Of a stretch of DNA of 64,000 nucleotides, positions 22,189 through 34,281 are shown in pieces. Under the pieces are notes generated by a model that saw only the letters and a program-made list of their open reading frames with translations, was not told where the DNA came from and made no database searches. Each line of letters starts with the position of its first letter. Within the stretch, counting starts at the first letter, position 1. Source of the DNA: Rhizophagus clarus (taxonomy: Eukaryota > Glomeromycota > Glomeromycetes > Glomerales > Glomeraceae); NCBI GenBank assembly GCA_015698045.1, contig BLAL01000268.1, positions 112,300-176,299 on the forward strand, given 5' to 3'. A program made the translations under genes and the position numbers.

Positions 22189-23382
22189 TTAAACTTTATC
22201 GTCGATTTTATTGTCATCGACTTTATTGTATTTTATTAATAATAAATTCAAAAAATCAGTGTCAAGATAATATTCTTTAAGTATATTTTCAATACCTTGT
22301 ACGCGCTCTTCCAATGTAACATTTTTAGTTCTCCCGCTAACGAATGGAATTGGTTCATATTTATTTTTAAGTTTCCTTATAAGTTTCCTTTGATATTTTG
22401 TGCATAGACAATTAAATACATGAGTTGGTAAAATTCCCCTATCGAAAAGAAGAAAAATAATATTAAATACAGTATATACTAACGAATACGAATAAATATT
22501 ATAAATTATCTAACTAACCATGGTGCTAGTTTAGTTGCTCCAAATAAAAATATAAAGAAACCAGATAACGAACTAAAGAATCCGCCAATATTTGATATAA
22601 TCGAGCCAACTAAAAAAAAAAAAAATAAAGAAAAAAAAGATTTTAAATATAAACTCTCTTAAAATACCGTAAATACCGTGTATATTTGTAATTTGATAGT
22701 TACTATCATAATAAGTTTCCTCTTGGTAATAAATATCCGTTGATATTGGCATTAATATAAGCGTTGTTGCATTTGGTGTTATTAAAGTCGCTACAGGAAC
22801 CGTATGTGCATTAAACTCAACAAATTCTATTCCTTCTCCGCCCGCAAGACCATACGCATAATCGCTGACTATACGTTTACTAATTGTAATCGTATAATAT
22901 ACGACCATAGTTTGTTCACTCACAAGAAATAATTGTCTAAGTGATAATTTGTTTGGTGGATAATATTTATCGTCTAATACAAGTCCTTCTAAATAAACTT
23001 CAGTAACGAAAGGAGAAATCTTTATCGTTGCGGTCTTTTCTCGATAGTCAAAGGCATATCGAAAGGAATTAGCGCTATCGCACGTAGTAGTATAATAATC
23101 ACGATTCTCATCTAGTCTGCATTCCTCGTTATTGTAAGTACAGTTTATAGGGTATGAGCTACATACTCTCATAATAATACTCGTATCTTTGTAATTTGTT
23201 ACTGTTCTTAACAAGTTTTGTTTACGGAAAACAATATTTGGTGCAACAATCGAATCAGAAAATTGTGAAAATTGTTCATAAGTATAAATAAGAAGTATAA
23301 TTACTAATGCAATAGAACAAATTTTTTTTAAAAAAATTAGAGAAAAAGGTTCGGTTGATGGTTTATTATCTGTGAACACCAT
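22189..23382 (-). CDS. two-TM membrane protein, pair B (339 aa, 3 exons)
   Basis: Exons are 23382-22704, 22609-22519 and 22438-22189, totalling 1020 nt = 339 codons plus TAA. Splice donors and acceptors occupy the same positions as in the pair A paralog, and exons 2 and 3 have identical lengths (91 and 250 nt). It has the same architecture: MVFTDNKPSTEPF start, TM1, cysteine-bearing outer domain (CTYNNEECRLDENRDYYTTTC), glycine-rich TM2 (GSIISNIGGFF, FLFGATKLAPW) and coiled tail. The C-terminal exon is much more conserved between the copies than the outer domain, suggesting that the exposed part diverges faster. It is divergently transcribed from the SPRY copy 226 bp away. Function unknown. 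Confidence 0.85.
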
Positions 23383-23608
23383 TTTGAATAAAAATAAAAA
23401 CTAAAACTTGTTTGGGACGTATTTTATTTTCTTTCAGTCGATCATTTAGTGCGATTAAACTGAAACCAATACATAAAAAGATAACAATGTGCGATCTCTT
23501 GTTATCCATTTTATAATTCGTAATTGGTGATGTTATCGAAATGTCACATACTATATTCGTATATATAAAGGCAGATGTTATAATATAATTGAAGTGTATA
23601 TTTTAAAC
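23383..23608. promoter_or_regulatory. shared divergent promoter, pair B
   Basis: A 226-bp gap. ATATATAAAG at 23561-23570 ends 39 bp before the SPRY start, matching pair A, and is followed by the conserved ATAATATAATTGAAGT. The side facing the minus-strand gene keeps TTTATTCAAAATGG around the start codon. The middle is unlike pair A. Confidence 0.6.
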
Positions 23609-24351
23609 ATGTTGAATATTAAAACTTTAAGAGTACTAAATTTGTTATTTATTTTATTAATTATCTCCGAAATTATCTTTCTTATCGTTTATCCCACAGT
23701 CTGGCCAGGTTCAATATGGTTCACGCTTCCATTTGTTTTTTTAAATGGCTTATCCGCGGTCTCTTATAAGACCATAATACATGTTATAGCATTTTTAATC
23801 GTAAATCTTACTCCTATTATAATATCGCTTTGTAATATATTTGAATTTGATTATTTTATGGGTAAATATTTCTGATAATTAATTCGCTGTTTTCAAAATG
23901 TTTTATGTTGCTTATGTTTTGAAGAAAAAAAAAAAAAAGAAAACCGAAAACCGGACGAATACTGGACGAATACTGGTATTCGAATATTTAATCATAAATA
24001 AATAACATCAACCATTTTGAAAACGGCGATAATTCTGATCCTTGAATGAAAAAAAAAAATTGATATTTAATTTTTAAATTTACGTCTTTTAAATAATACG
24101 ATAAGCATTTAATGGTGAAACTTTGATCAGTATAGATAAATTAAATTCGGAGAATCTAAAAAAGATAAAGCCTAATTTAGACGGTGGCGAGTTGTTTAAG
24201 ATTATGAGAGAAATAAATGAAAATACATCAAAGCATTATATAAGTCAACATATACCTGTGGTGATATTTTTAGGAATATTTCAATTTACTTTTATAATAT
24301 TTTGTATTTTATTGTGGAAAACGAGGTAACTTTTAAATAATCTTTTTTTTG

Positions 24352-24382
<31 letters not shown>

Positions 24383-26156
24383 TTAATAAAGCATTATTAT
24401 AACTTTTTTATTAGGTCTTGGAAATGGATTAAAAAGTCTAAATTAAATAACGACAAGAAAAGTATTATCGTTTATTTTATAAGTCCATAATTCTCTTTAA
24501 TTTACTGCATTAATTTATTCTTTTAACAGATGTATATTTTGTTTATAAACTTGAGGAGACGTTACTTTCAATTACAATTTCGTTTCTTGGAATTTGGATA
24601 CTAGAAATTTATTTATTAGATTACGGGAATCTACGGGATTTTTTGGAACAACATTTGAATTGATTTTCGATATATTTGGTATTATCCTAATTATACCAAT
24701 CCTTATAGTTTATATAGCGATACGAAAACATTCAAAATTTCTATATGGTTTATTTTATTTTTCAAGCTTATTTGAATTAATTAATATGATTTTACGATCG
24801 TTTATTTATTTTTTTGCTTCTCCTGCTGTCGATGGTAATTATTTTTATTTTTCTCTTAACCGGTTTATTCTAATTTTAAATATTAATTGTATTTAAATAA
24901 ATATCAATACATTTTAGGTATATTTACTGTTGATATTACTTATAGAGAACTACTTACTATAGGTAAATACATTTTACCAAAAATAAAAATATGTATTTAA
25001 TTTGTATATACTAATAATTTAACATACAATAATTTATATTTAGCTGTACCAACCATGTTGTTTTTAGTAATTTTAAATATTAATACAATTTTATGTCAGT
25101 TATATGTTGATAAAAAAGTTGTTTCACAAAGTTAAGTATGAAGAAATCGATTATTTTAAATTTATATTATTATTATAAACTAATTTGTTTTATTTTACCT
25201 TTTTAGTATATCATGGTTTAGACGATAAACAAATTTTATTAGAAAGCTCCACATATTTTCTTAAGAAAATTTATAAAAAAATTTTGAAATTTTTAGGAAA
25301 AGAGTCAAAATTTGATATAAACAAATCAAGGTTTGATGAATGGAGATTTATACCTGAATCTAATATTTCATTATTGGAGATTATAAGCGTTAAAAATCAT
25401 GAGACTATAATAAATGATGATAATGACGAAATTGTGAGCGTTGAAAATGATAAAAGTATTCCAAAAAATGAACAGAATATTGAAATTTCCTTTAATGCTG
25501 AATCAGATGTTATGATACAAACAAATTATCCTTTACCAAAAACTTCTAAAATGAAAGGTAAAAAATATAATGTCATTATTATTAAAAATTTTTCTCTACT
25601 AACTCATCCATTTCTACCTTCGCCGATAGAATATTGGTTTTATTATTATGAAATAACAATTTTATCAAATCCGAATAATGATGAAACAATAATTGCTATT
25701 GGTTTTGCTCCAAAAAAATATTCTACTAGCAGGTACTAATATTATTATATTGATATCTATATTTTAAATTTTAAGTGATTTCTAATTCCTTTTTTTTTTT
25801 TTACTTTAAGGTTACCTGGATGTGATACACATTCAGTTGGATTTCATTCAGATGAAGGTAGAATATTTCACAATGAAGGATATACTGGTTCAAAATATGC
25901 TGAAAGATGGGGGGAAGTAAATGATGTGATAGGTTGTGGTTATTGTCCAAATACCGGACAGGTCTTCTTTACAATGAATGGTAAATATTTGGGTATTGCT
26001 TACACTGGATTATTTCATACTTGGTATCCTACAATTGGTTCAAATGGTGTTTGTAATTTAAAAGTAAATTTTGGTCAAGAAGAATTTAAATATAAAGAAG
26101 CTGATGGTATGGGTATTGTTGCCATGGTTTCTCATAAAGCTGATGATTTATTTTAA
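23609..26156 (+). pseudogene. SPRY membrane protein, pair B, with 1-nt frameshift
   Basis: Exons align one-to-one with pair A: 23609-23861, 24106-24325, 24415-24461, 24530-24834, 24918-24962, 25044-25130, 25207-25732 and 25811-26156. Exon 4 is 305 nt against 306 in pair A. The phase is lost near the T-run at 24639-24644, after EIYLLDYGNLRDF, where pair A reads EIYIIFHGQLGEVFGT. Total 1829 nt is one short of 610 codons. The rest is intact, including the SPRY motifs (CDTHSVGFHSDEGRIFHNE, PNTGQVFFTMNGKYLG). Pair A introns 7 and its flanks are here fused into one long exon. The single indel in a homopolymer could be a sequencing error, in which case this is a functional 609-aa gene. Confidence 0.8.
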
Positions 26157-27295
26157 TTTATTACTCTATTATAAATTTTTTCTATTATATATTTAAATAA
26201 ATAAATTAAAATTTTTTTTTTTCAAAAGAGAGTAATGGCAAGTAACTAAGTCATTTGACAATTTGAAATGACTTTTGAATGAATTTCGAATAACTGGACA
26301 TTTAAGTCACATGCCAAGTTTAAACTTAATGCAAAACGGCCAGAGTTATGGAAATGGCACAATAGTTTTGACCAGAATTATAAGATCACATGATAATTCG
26401 CATCATGATACATGATACTGTTATGCCAGTTCTTTGGGTGCTTATAAGGGATAAGCGGTATGTATGGTGGTGGTAGCAGAAGGAATGTTTATAATTAAAT
26501 GTAAATAAAGATGAAATAAAAGATAATAATTAAATAACGAATAATTCACTTATAACAAAATCTGCGAAGGTTACACAAAAAACCAACAAAAAATATAACC
26601 GTAAATCTATCACGATTTACAAAATACAAAAAATGTCAGAATACAATCAATTAACGAGATAACTTTTTATTAATGAACCAATTTTATTAATCCGTAAAAA
26701 TGCTATCTGATTCACTTTTACAACAGGGTGAACATACTCGTTTTTATAACTACTAAAACTACACTAAAAATATTTAACATATTTAATAAATTAAACATAT
26801 TGCACATATTGCACATATTGCATATATTGCATATGTTACATTCGAAACATTGATCAGCAATCATGTGACTTAACTGATCCTTCTTAGTCACGTGTTATAT
26901 TGCTGCAACAATACAATTGATAAATTTCTGTATATCCAAGCTGTTACTAAAGAGGCTGTAGAGACCTCTTTTGCACATAATAGGGGTCCTCTATCATTGT
27001 GAGAGTTTGAACATTAGTATTAATTTATACATATAATCGATGTACTTTGTACAGTTGCGTCAGAAGGTAATGTCTAGTTTGAAAATGAAGACAATAAGGC
27101 AAAAGTATATCATTAGATTCGAAGCATTGATTTGAGTGCAGCGGTACGTACAATTATTTCAATAGATAAATTAATATTTTTTTTTAATATAATGATTCCA
27201 TAATATTTCAAAATTAATATTTTAGTAATTTATTACTTTAAAAACAATTATTATTTCTAATTAATATGTAACTATCCAGTACTTTCTTTTTTAAT
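26157..27295. other. intergenic, no gene seen
   Basis: AT-rich. A short run of CATATTGCA-type repeats lies at 26795-26830. No gene seen. Confidence 0.5.
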
Positions 27296-27573
27296 ACCAA
27301 TGATAAGGATATTTATTTATTTATTTATTGTTAGAGACCAACTCAATTCGTAAAAAAATTAAAATATAAGAAAATAAAACTATTATTTACATCATGTAAA
27401 AACAAACCCCTGCCAGCAGCGGACATCAGCCTGTGTTGTTACGTTATACAAGCTATGATCGAGCATAATGAAGTCCTAAACTATTAAAGTAGAGTTCCCT
27501 GAACTCTGGATAAGATAAAGACATAAAATTTGAGTGACTAAAGTATGAGATCCAGGATCCCGCGTGAAGGTAA

Positions 27574-28197
27574 TTAGACCCAAGACAATAAATTGGTCAT
27601 CATCGTCCAGTTTGGGGTAACTACAAGAATGGGGAGTACAGAATCGATCAGGCGGATAAATGAATCTGAGGTAAAAGGATTGGGTCTGAGGTGACATCCA
27701 GTCTGAACGTCCGGAGGATCACGTGAGGAATGGGAGCGTGACGTCTTGTATTTTTTCTGATAAAATCTTTTCTTTCGTTTAGTGATACAGCATGTGAGTT
27801 CACATAAATGGAAACTAGTGGAGTGTAAACGCCAAAATTTCCTGGTGATCTGAGTATAAAAATAATGAACAAAGGTTTCTACTATTTCCATTGTGTCTTT
27901 TTGTGAACGGATGTGAAGAGAAATGAGTGATATCAACTCTTCAGGTATTAGTTGATGAAGAAGAAGGTAACTAGGGTGATTAATACTTGTTACAAGAGAA
28001 AAAAGTGATGAGCATTCCACTGAAGGTAAAACATCACTGATAAAAGGAGGAGCGCTTGGTGATGTCATGATCAAAGAGCATAGATAAGTTGCTGCAATCT
28101 TTAGGTTTTGATTGAAATTAGTTAGATGTGCAGGAAAAAACCTATATGTGAATTGTCGTATTCTTGAGATTGGCATTCCATGCATAAAATAGGTCAA
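27574..28197 (-). pseudogene. retrotransposon C-terminal region
   Basis: An open frame of about 207 codons lies downstream of the RNase H part of the same element. It contains LIPEELISLISLHIRSQKD, then IVETFVHYFY and a basic KRKKRFYQKKYK patch. Related sequence (PENTGIYTPLVSTHGNFH) is present at 43589-43801 in copy 2. This C-terminal region commonly follows RNase H in Rhizophagus non-LTR elements; no enzymatic motif is seen. The reading frame is broken from the RNase H frame, so this is a relic. Confidence 0.55.
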
Positions 28198-28570
28198 GTG
28201 GGATATAAGTTGGAATAATTCCTTTGTTGTATATCTGCAGTTGGGAGTAAGTGAACATATAATTTGATTTTGTGGCCTGTTGTTTTATTATTTTGAAAAC
28301 TACAAGGCGTACTATTATTATTATTTTTCCTAAGCTATCAGGAGGTAGACAACCAATCTACCAGATATGAGAAAAAGAGGTTGAGGATTTGACGTTGGGC
28401 CTTGTTATGTAAATTAGAAGCACCCAGATAAGCGTGACTAGCACGTTAAGACCATTTTCTTAGGTTACCATATAAGGGACCTAAATAATTAAAAGTAGTG
28501 GTCATGAGAGCTGAGGGATTAGATTTTGGGGATAAAAAAATAGGAGAAAGGTTTGTAGCGTCTTTTGATA

Positions 28571-29140
28571 AAAGTTTAGCTTGTTCGTTGAAAGGGTCTC
28601 CTGAGTGAGATTTAACTTAATAAAAGAGATGGTAATGTTCTTCTCTTGAAGGAGGCGGAAGATAAGAGACCAAATAGGGTATGTATTTAACTTGAGTCAT
28701 TGACACGTAGAAAAGTTAATGCGTAAAAATCTGGTGTAGTTTTGGATTGTGTTAAGCGAGTCAGTGTATATAATGATATGTGAATTGATAGGAGACACTA
28801 ATAGAGTAGATAAGACTGCAAAGGTTTCAGCAGTAGTGGAGGAACGCTGAAACATCATCACGCCTTGAAAGGGAATAGGTTCACTAGATGTAGTTACTTC
28901 GATCCAGGCAAATCCCATAATTGACTTGCGAGGACCTTCTTGAAAGAGGGAACCATCTGTATAAAAGGAAAACCATGTAAAATTAATAAAACTATGTGCT
29001 AAAAAAAGAAGTCTATCTATAATTTTATCAAAACCTATTAATAAATTTTTAATAAATAAGGGGGATAAAGGATTAAGAATAGGATTTTTATTATAAAGCA
29101 TAAGAGTGATGGGTGAGTATTCCCTAGGAGTGGGGATCAC
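28571..29140 (-). pseudogene. RNase H domain of a non-LTR element
   Basis: The frame from 29140 contains the RNase H catalytic signature: Asp62 in SFYTDGSL, Glu105 in STTAETFAVL and Asp127 in IIIYTDSLNTIQ. After a stop at about 28697 the fourth motif appears in another frame as KSHSGDPFNEQAKL (about 28615-28571). All four acidic/His positions can thus be traced, but the chain is broken. The upstream segment 29556-29137 (SLRLEISHSSS-like, low identity) should be the linker after the lost reverse transcriptase. Confidence 0.75.
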
Positions 29141-29674
29141 CAGGTGAGAAAATTGTCATTATGTTGTAGTTTTTGATATTCATTGTAAGCAATTGTTTGT
29201 AGGTATGATGATGAAGAGTGGGAAATTTCCAGTCTCATTGAGGGCGGTAATGTGCCTAGGCACAGTGATGAGGATGGAAAATATTGATGATAATTAGTCT
29301 TGACATGGCTATGTATAAAGTACAAATTGATAGGTTGGAAATGTTGTAAATGTGACGGGAGTATTCTTTGCAAGGATGGAGAAATGGTCATCCTTTTGAA
29401 AGTCAGAGCTGCTGTGACAGATGAGTAAAGATCTCTATATATGATTGTATATAGTGTTGTATTTGAGTGATGGATCGAGAACTGGGGTGATTGGTTTGAG
29501 TTATAGATTTGCCATATATTATGTCTGAAGTGGTAGCATCCTATGTAATGACCCATTCATTGCGCGGGTTGAACGTTAGTTCCTCCCAGATTAGGAGACC
29601 AATGATAAGAATATAAAAATGGGATGAGAACTACCATCAAAAAAACTAAGACACGTGACTTTTGGCCAGTATTA

Positions 29675-30388
29675 CCTAGGGGCTAGATAAATAAACAGAA
29701 GGGCCAACTCAAATATTACACAGGCTGATCACTAGTTGATCATTACCGCCAGAACTGAAGTTTTCAAAAATTGGTTACATAAATAAAATTTCTTATTAAA
29801 AAATTCATTTTTTTTTATTTTTTCGAAAGGGCACATATAAGAAAGTAGCTGATCCTAGAGGTTAAGGTCGTTTATGTTAGCTCTATATAAGCGAAGTTTT
29901 TTTATTTAAATTTGACCACTGGTTAGTTTCATACTTAATTTTATATGTTTTCTATTACTTTATACTAAAAAGTTAGAAATCGCACACTTTTTTTTTGAGA
30001 GCTCAATAAAAAGCTACAAATATTTTTTATTCTGAACATTTAAAAAGGTGTTTTCTTCTTTTATTGTATATTATTTTTAAGTATTTAATAAATTTTTATA
30101 TAGTTTTGAGGTATTTCAAGTAGCCGATCCTATTTTTTAAAAGATATAGAAGCAGAATTTCAACAAAAATTATATTTTTGAATAGCTCAACATTTTTCTA
30201 GTTCTGCATGAAAAATTTTTTTCAAAGATTATATTGATTATCGATCAATTTCTCACTTTAAACATGGGGTATAATCACATTTTAATATGGTTACTTAATA
30301 ATTTTATATATGCTTCAGTTTTGGCATCATCTGACCAGTCTGTGTAACATTTGAGTTGGACCCCCCGTTTATTTATCTAGCCCCTAGG
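29675..30388. mobile_element. 714-bp TIR element with ~58-bp termini and TATTA duplication
   Basis: Ends start CCTAGGGGCTAGATAAATAA and continue with close matches through CCAACTCAAATRTTACACAG to TCA. The right end is the inverse with about six mismatches in 58 bp. The flanks are TATTA (29670-29674) and TATTA (30389-30393). The interior is AT-rich without coding capacity. A 5-bp duplication and CCTAGG ends do not let me place it in a superfamily. Confidence 0.8.
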
Positions 30389-30393
30389 TATTA

Positions 30394-31260
30394 CAGCATT
30401 AAGTGTGGCATAGGCGTGACATAAAGGTGTGTGACAAATAATTTTTCAGTTTCTGATCACGTGAATAGGTTTTGTAATTTAATTGGTTAAAAAGTGTGGT
30501 GATGTATCTTGTAAATATTCATTATCAAACGTAGTCCATAGTATTGCAGTTTTTTTACAATTAGTCTGTTTATTAATGAGTTTTATGATGTGGTTCATAT
30601 AGATTTTATTTTTTTTATAAAAAAAAGTAGGTACCAGATTATTTTATTTTATTTTATTTTATTTTATATTTTACATGATGATGGATTCATCTTTTATTAA
30701 AATATTGAGTTATTATACTTTAGTTTGAGTAGTTTATTATTTTTTTATGAAGAAAGTGAATGTAAATACATACTTTCATGCAATTGGAGGAAAACTTTTT
30801 AAAAGAAAAAGAGGAATAATTAATCATTACTAATTTCATTAAATATATCATTTGGTTCATATTTAGAAGTGGTGAAAGTTCATCTTATTGGCCAAATAGC
30901 TGGTATTTGGATTATACTAAAAATCTTTTGGTTCAGACTTTCTTCCACAAGAAATTGAGAATCGACTCACCATTGACACTTTGTGACTGGTCCTATTACT
31001 ATATAATGATTATGCCTACATCTGACACCGTGTCAAAGTCAAGATTCACTATTGCAATGGGTTTGATAAAAGTAGCGTTTACTTTATTAATTTAATTGTA
31101 TAGTAGTATTTTAGCATGAATTTTTATTTAGAAATATTTTTTTTTTTCAAAATAAATTAAGGACATACTATATACATATATTAACCATTGCAATCAATAA
31201 ATTTACCTCTTAAATAGGAACTTTTGAATTCTTCGATGATATGGGTTTTGATTTCTCTAT
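30394..31260. other. intergenic, no gene seen
   Basis: AT-rich, with an ATTTT microsatellite at 30640-30668. A 62-codon ORF near 30907 has no supporting feature. Confidence 0.45.
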
Positions 31261-31263
31261 CTA

Positions 31264-31890
31264 CCCTATAAAAAATAAATGTCCGGAAAATGTCCAGAAT
31301 AAATCTGATGTGTCCGGAAAATGTCCACTTTTTTGGTACATGTCTGACACACTTCTGATACTTAAAATTTTGACATGTCCTAACTTTGTCCAGAATTCAT
31401 CCAGTATTTGTTCGGTATAAAATTTTGGACAAATTCCAGACAGTTAAACCTGGACAAATTCTGGACATAGCAAAAAAACCAGATAGACAAATTCCGGACA
31501 TGAAAAAGTTCAGGACAAATTCTGGATACTATTTCCAAAAAAGGATAAATTAATTTTGTAAAAAAATGCAAAAAGCACAAAACTGACATTCAAAATCTTT
31601 TCTGTCGTACTAATTAAAATTGCAGAGCAGGCAAAAATACTATATATCTATGATATAAAAATTCTGGGTTAAGGAATAATGATGATCATCTATCCATTGA
31701 TCATCTTTTGTGGCAAAATTTTACAAAAATACATTTCTGGACAATTTCAGGACAAATTCCTAATATCCCGGAAATGCAGTGTTTTCGGAACAGTTTCCGG
31801 ACACACAGTGTCCAGAATTTCCAGACAATTATTTAGACAATTTTTCTGGACATTTTCCGGACATTATCCGGACACATATTTTTTATAGGG
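31264..31890. mobile_element. non-autonomous TIR element (CCCTATAA ends, TGTCCGGA array), copy 2
   Basis: The element is 627 bp with CCCTATAAAAAATAAATGTCC at the left and the inverse ending TTTTTTATAGGG at the right. The target duplication CTA is at 31261-31263 and 31891-31893. Sequence is nearly identical to copy 1 (9634-10283) but inverted, and carries the same TGTCCGGA word array. The near identity suggests recent movement. Confidence 0.88.
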
Positions 31891-31893
31891 CTA

Positions 31894-34225
31894 ATGAGAT
31901 ATGCAAAAGCTTTAATTTTTAAATAGATCATTTTGATGAATCTTCATCACTCATCAGTTGTTGAATTTTGGTTAAAATGTGAACATAATATGATAATATA
32001 TCGTGTTCACTATCATTAGGAAGAAGTTTTCTTAAGTTTTTTTTTGTATAATAAAATAAATTTTTTTTTTTTTAACTAAAAAGAATTGTCGATTTTCTTT
32101 TAAATTTTTTTCAGGATTATCAGATCTTTTAAATATGGTTATGATCAGCTCAATCTTTTTTTTTTTTTTGATAATAGGTTTATTTACATATTTGTTAGTG
32201 TGGAAAAAAAGATTACTACGAAATATTTGTAGAATAAATCTATAAGGGAGATAATTTGATGTTCGATGTTTGTTTTTTTTTGTACAATAACGTAAAATGG
32301 AATGCTTTTTAAATATTTCTTTTCGATAATGGGTTTGTTCATATTTATAAGTGTAGAAAAAGATTATCTGTTATTACGAAATATTAGTAGAATATATCTA
32401 TATAAGGAAATCATTTGACGTTCGATGTGTTTATATTTTTTTTTTTTTTGTGTACTGTAATAACATGTGGAATTTTTTTTTTTATTATATAATAAACATC
32501 TGTTCGTTAGGAGAGTGGATGGGCGACATATATATACTCTACTATCATAGATTTAAGATTCGGATTTATCATTCCTAAATCTATGATCTAAGTAATAAAT
32601 AACCAAAAAGAGTATACCTGCCGAATATTTTGATGATCATTCAGCCGGGACATGGGTTATATTATTCTAAAAATATAAAAAAAACTGTATCACCAAATTA
32701 AATGGCACAACAGATTACCAAATAGGAAAACTTTAGCATCTGTTTTTTACACTACGATAAATTATTTTTATAATATTTTGCAGATAATATGTCGAGATAA
32801 TGAATTCTGGATGATGAGTTTTAAAGATTTTAATTTTCAGGACTATATATGAATGTCGGATTTGTATTATAACGGGATTCAGTTCCGTGATAAATATAAA
32901 ATAACATTTGATTTTAATACATTTATAAGATCGTTTTAATTTTTTCAGGATTTTTAATCGGAACATCAACCATTCCAATACAAATATTTAAAATATCTTT
33001 ATCAGTTCTTATTTGTTTAAGATAACAAAATGAACGAATTTGTTTAATCCATTAGACAAAAAGAAATTCAAAATGATTGATTATTAAAGCTACTGTATTA
33101 AGAGTCAATTCTTGCTTATCTAGTACCATCCAATGATGATATCAACACAAGAAAGAAAACGAATTAAAATGCAATGTAACACATAATAATTGAAAAACAA
33201 GCAATAATATTAATAATCAATAAATCAACAGGTAATGATTATTAATATATTTAAGCGAAATAAAAATGATTAATAATTAAGTTTATAAACAGATACAGGA
33301 GTGAATTCATTGGAATTTTCATTAATCTGCTGTTACAATGCGAATAGCATTTTTTCAGTGAAAATTTGTGTTATATTCTAATTTCTAGTAAGTTAAAACT
33401 TTCGAAATTCTATTAATAAAATTTCCTTAAAAGAAAATGCTAATCATTGAATCGACACAAATGCTGCATCATCTGACCATTTATGCTATTCACCGATCAT
33501 CAATATTTATTAAATAAACCTAATGCATCATCTTGCAATGAATACAAGTTAATTACTTGAAATAAACCAATCATATTGTAATAATTTAATTACAATGAAA
33601 TATTTTATCGAACATGCCATAGCTTTCTCCGATAGGCTATATCCCCTTTCAAATAAAAAAAATAAATAGGCAATATATAAATAAATAAAGTAAATGATAA
33701 ATAAAATATACAAATAAACAAATAAAAAAAAACAAACAAATAAATAAATAAAAATAAATAAATAAACTATTCTTTTAAATGAATTTATCAGAAATTTTAT
33801 AACGCACATAAAGGTTCAATCATGAGCCGAATTTGTTTGATAGCCGCTCGATTAAAAAATTTTAAAGGACAATATGACTTAAACAGGAAATAAACTATTT
33901 GCCATAGATTAATATAGAAATGATCGAATTAGAATTCTTAATTTCTAATGTTGGACAATATAAATCAAATTAACCACAAAAAGCGTGATTGGTCATATTT
34001 AAAATTGCATGTCATACCTCAAGACATAAATGATCGATCATCTAATAAATCCCAAAACCTACAAAACTTAGTAAAAAAGTAAGAAAAACGGTTGATCTCT
34101 GTGATGATCGGGGGATTGTACCTACAACTATCTAGTTCAATATGTAACAACAAGTATAAATTCTAATAATTCCAACAAAAATAGAGCTTTCAAAACAATC
34201 AAATAAATATTATTCAAATTTCTCA
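31894..34225. other. intergenic, with a local duplication and a hairpin
   Basis: About 32165-32305 and 32325-32485 are diverged tandem copies sharing GATAATRGGTTT, TACGAAATATT and TTTGAYGTTCGATGT. TCATAGATTTA (32545-32555) and TAAATCTATGA (32576-32586) form a perfect 11-bp inverted repeat. 33660-33770 is an AAAT-type microsatellite. No gene is supported. Confidence 0.5.
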
Positions 34226-34233
34226 TATAAAGC
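34226..34233 (+). promoter_or_regulatory. TATA box (TATAAAGC)
   Basis: Lies 49 bp upstream of the secreted-protein start and matches the promoter of the 14.5-kb paralog (TATAAAGC followed by TTCTAAATT). Confidence 0.6.
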
Positions 34234-34281
34234 ATTCTAAATTTTAAAAAAAATTTTGTAATTCTCACATTCAAATACATA

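Larger units (their letters stand above)
27313..29597 (-). mobile_element. 5'-truncated non-LTR retrotransposon, copy 1
   Basis: The element is read on the minus strand. It ends in a (TAAA)n tail (TTTATTTATTTATTTATTG on the plus strand). It is flanked by ACCAATGATAAGGATAT (27296-27312) and ACCAATGATAAGAATAT (29598-29614), a 17-bp target duplication with one mismatch. Such variable-length duplications and tails are typical of L1/Tad-like target-primed elements. Only the RNase H and C-terminal part remains; the reverse transcriptase is absent, consistent with 5' truncation. Copy 2 is at about 41670-44320. Confidence 0.85.

Noticed and set aside
33549-33809. 86-codon Phe/Leu/Tyr-rich ORF
   Set aside because: It is the translation of an AAAT/AAAC microsatellite.
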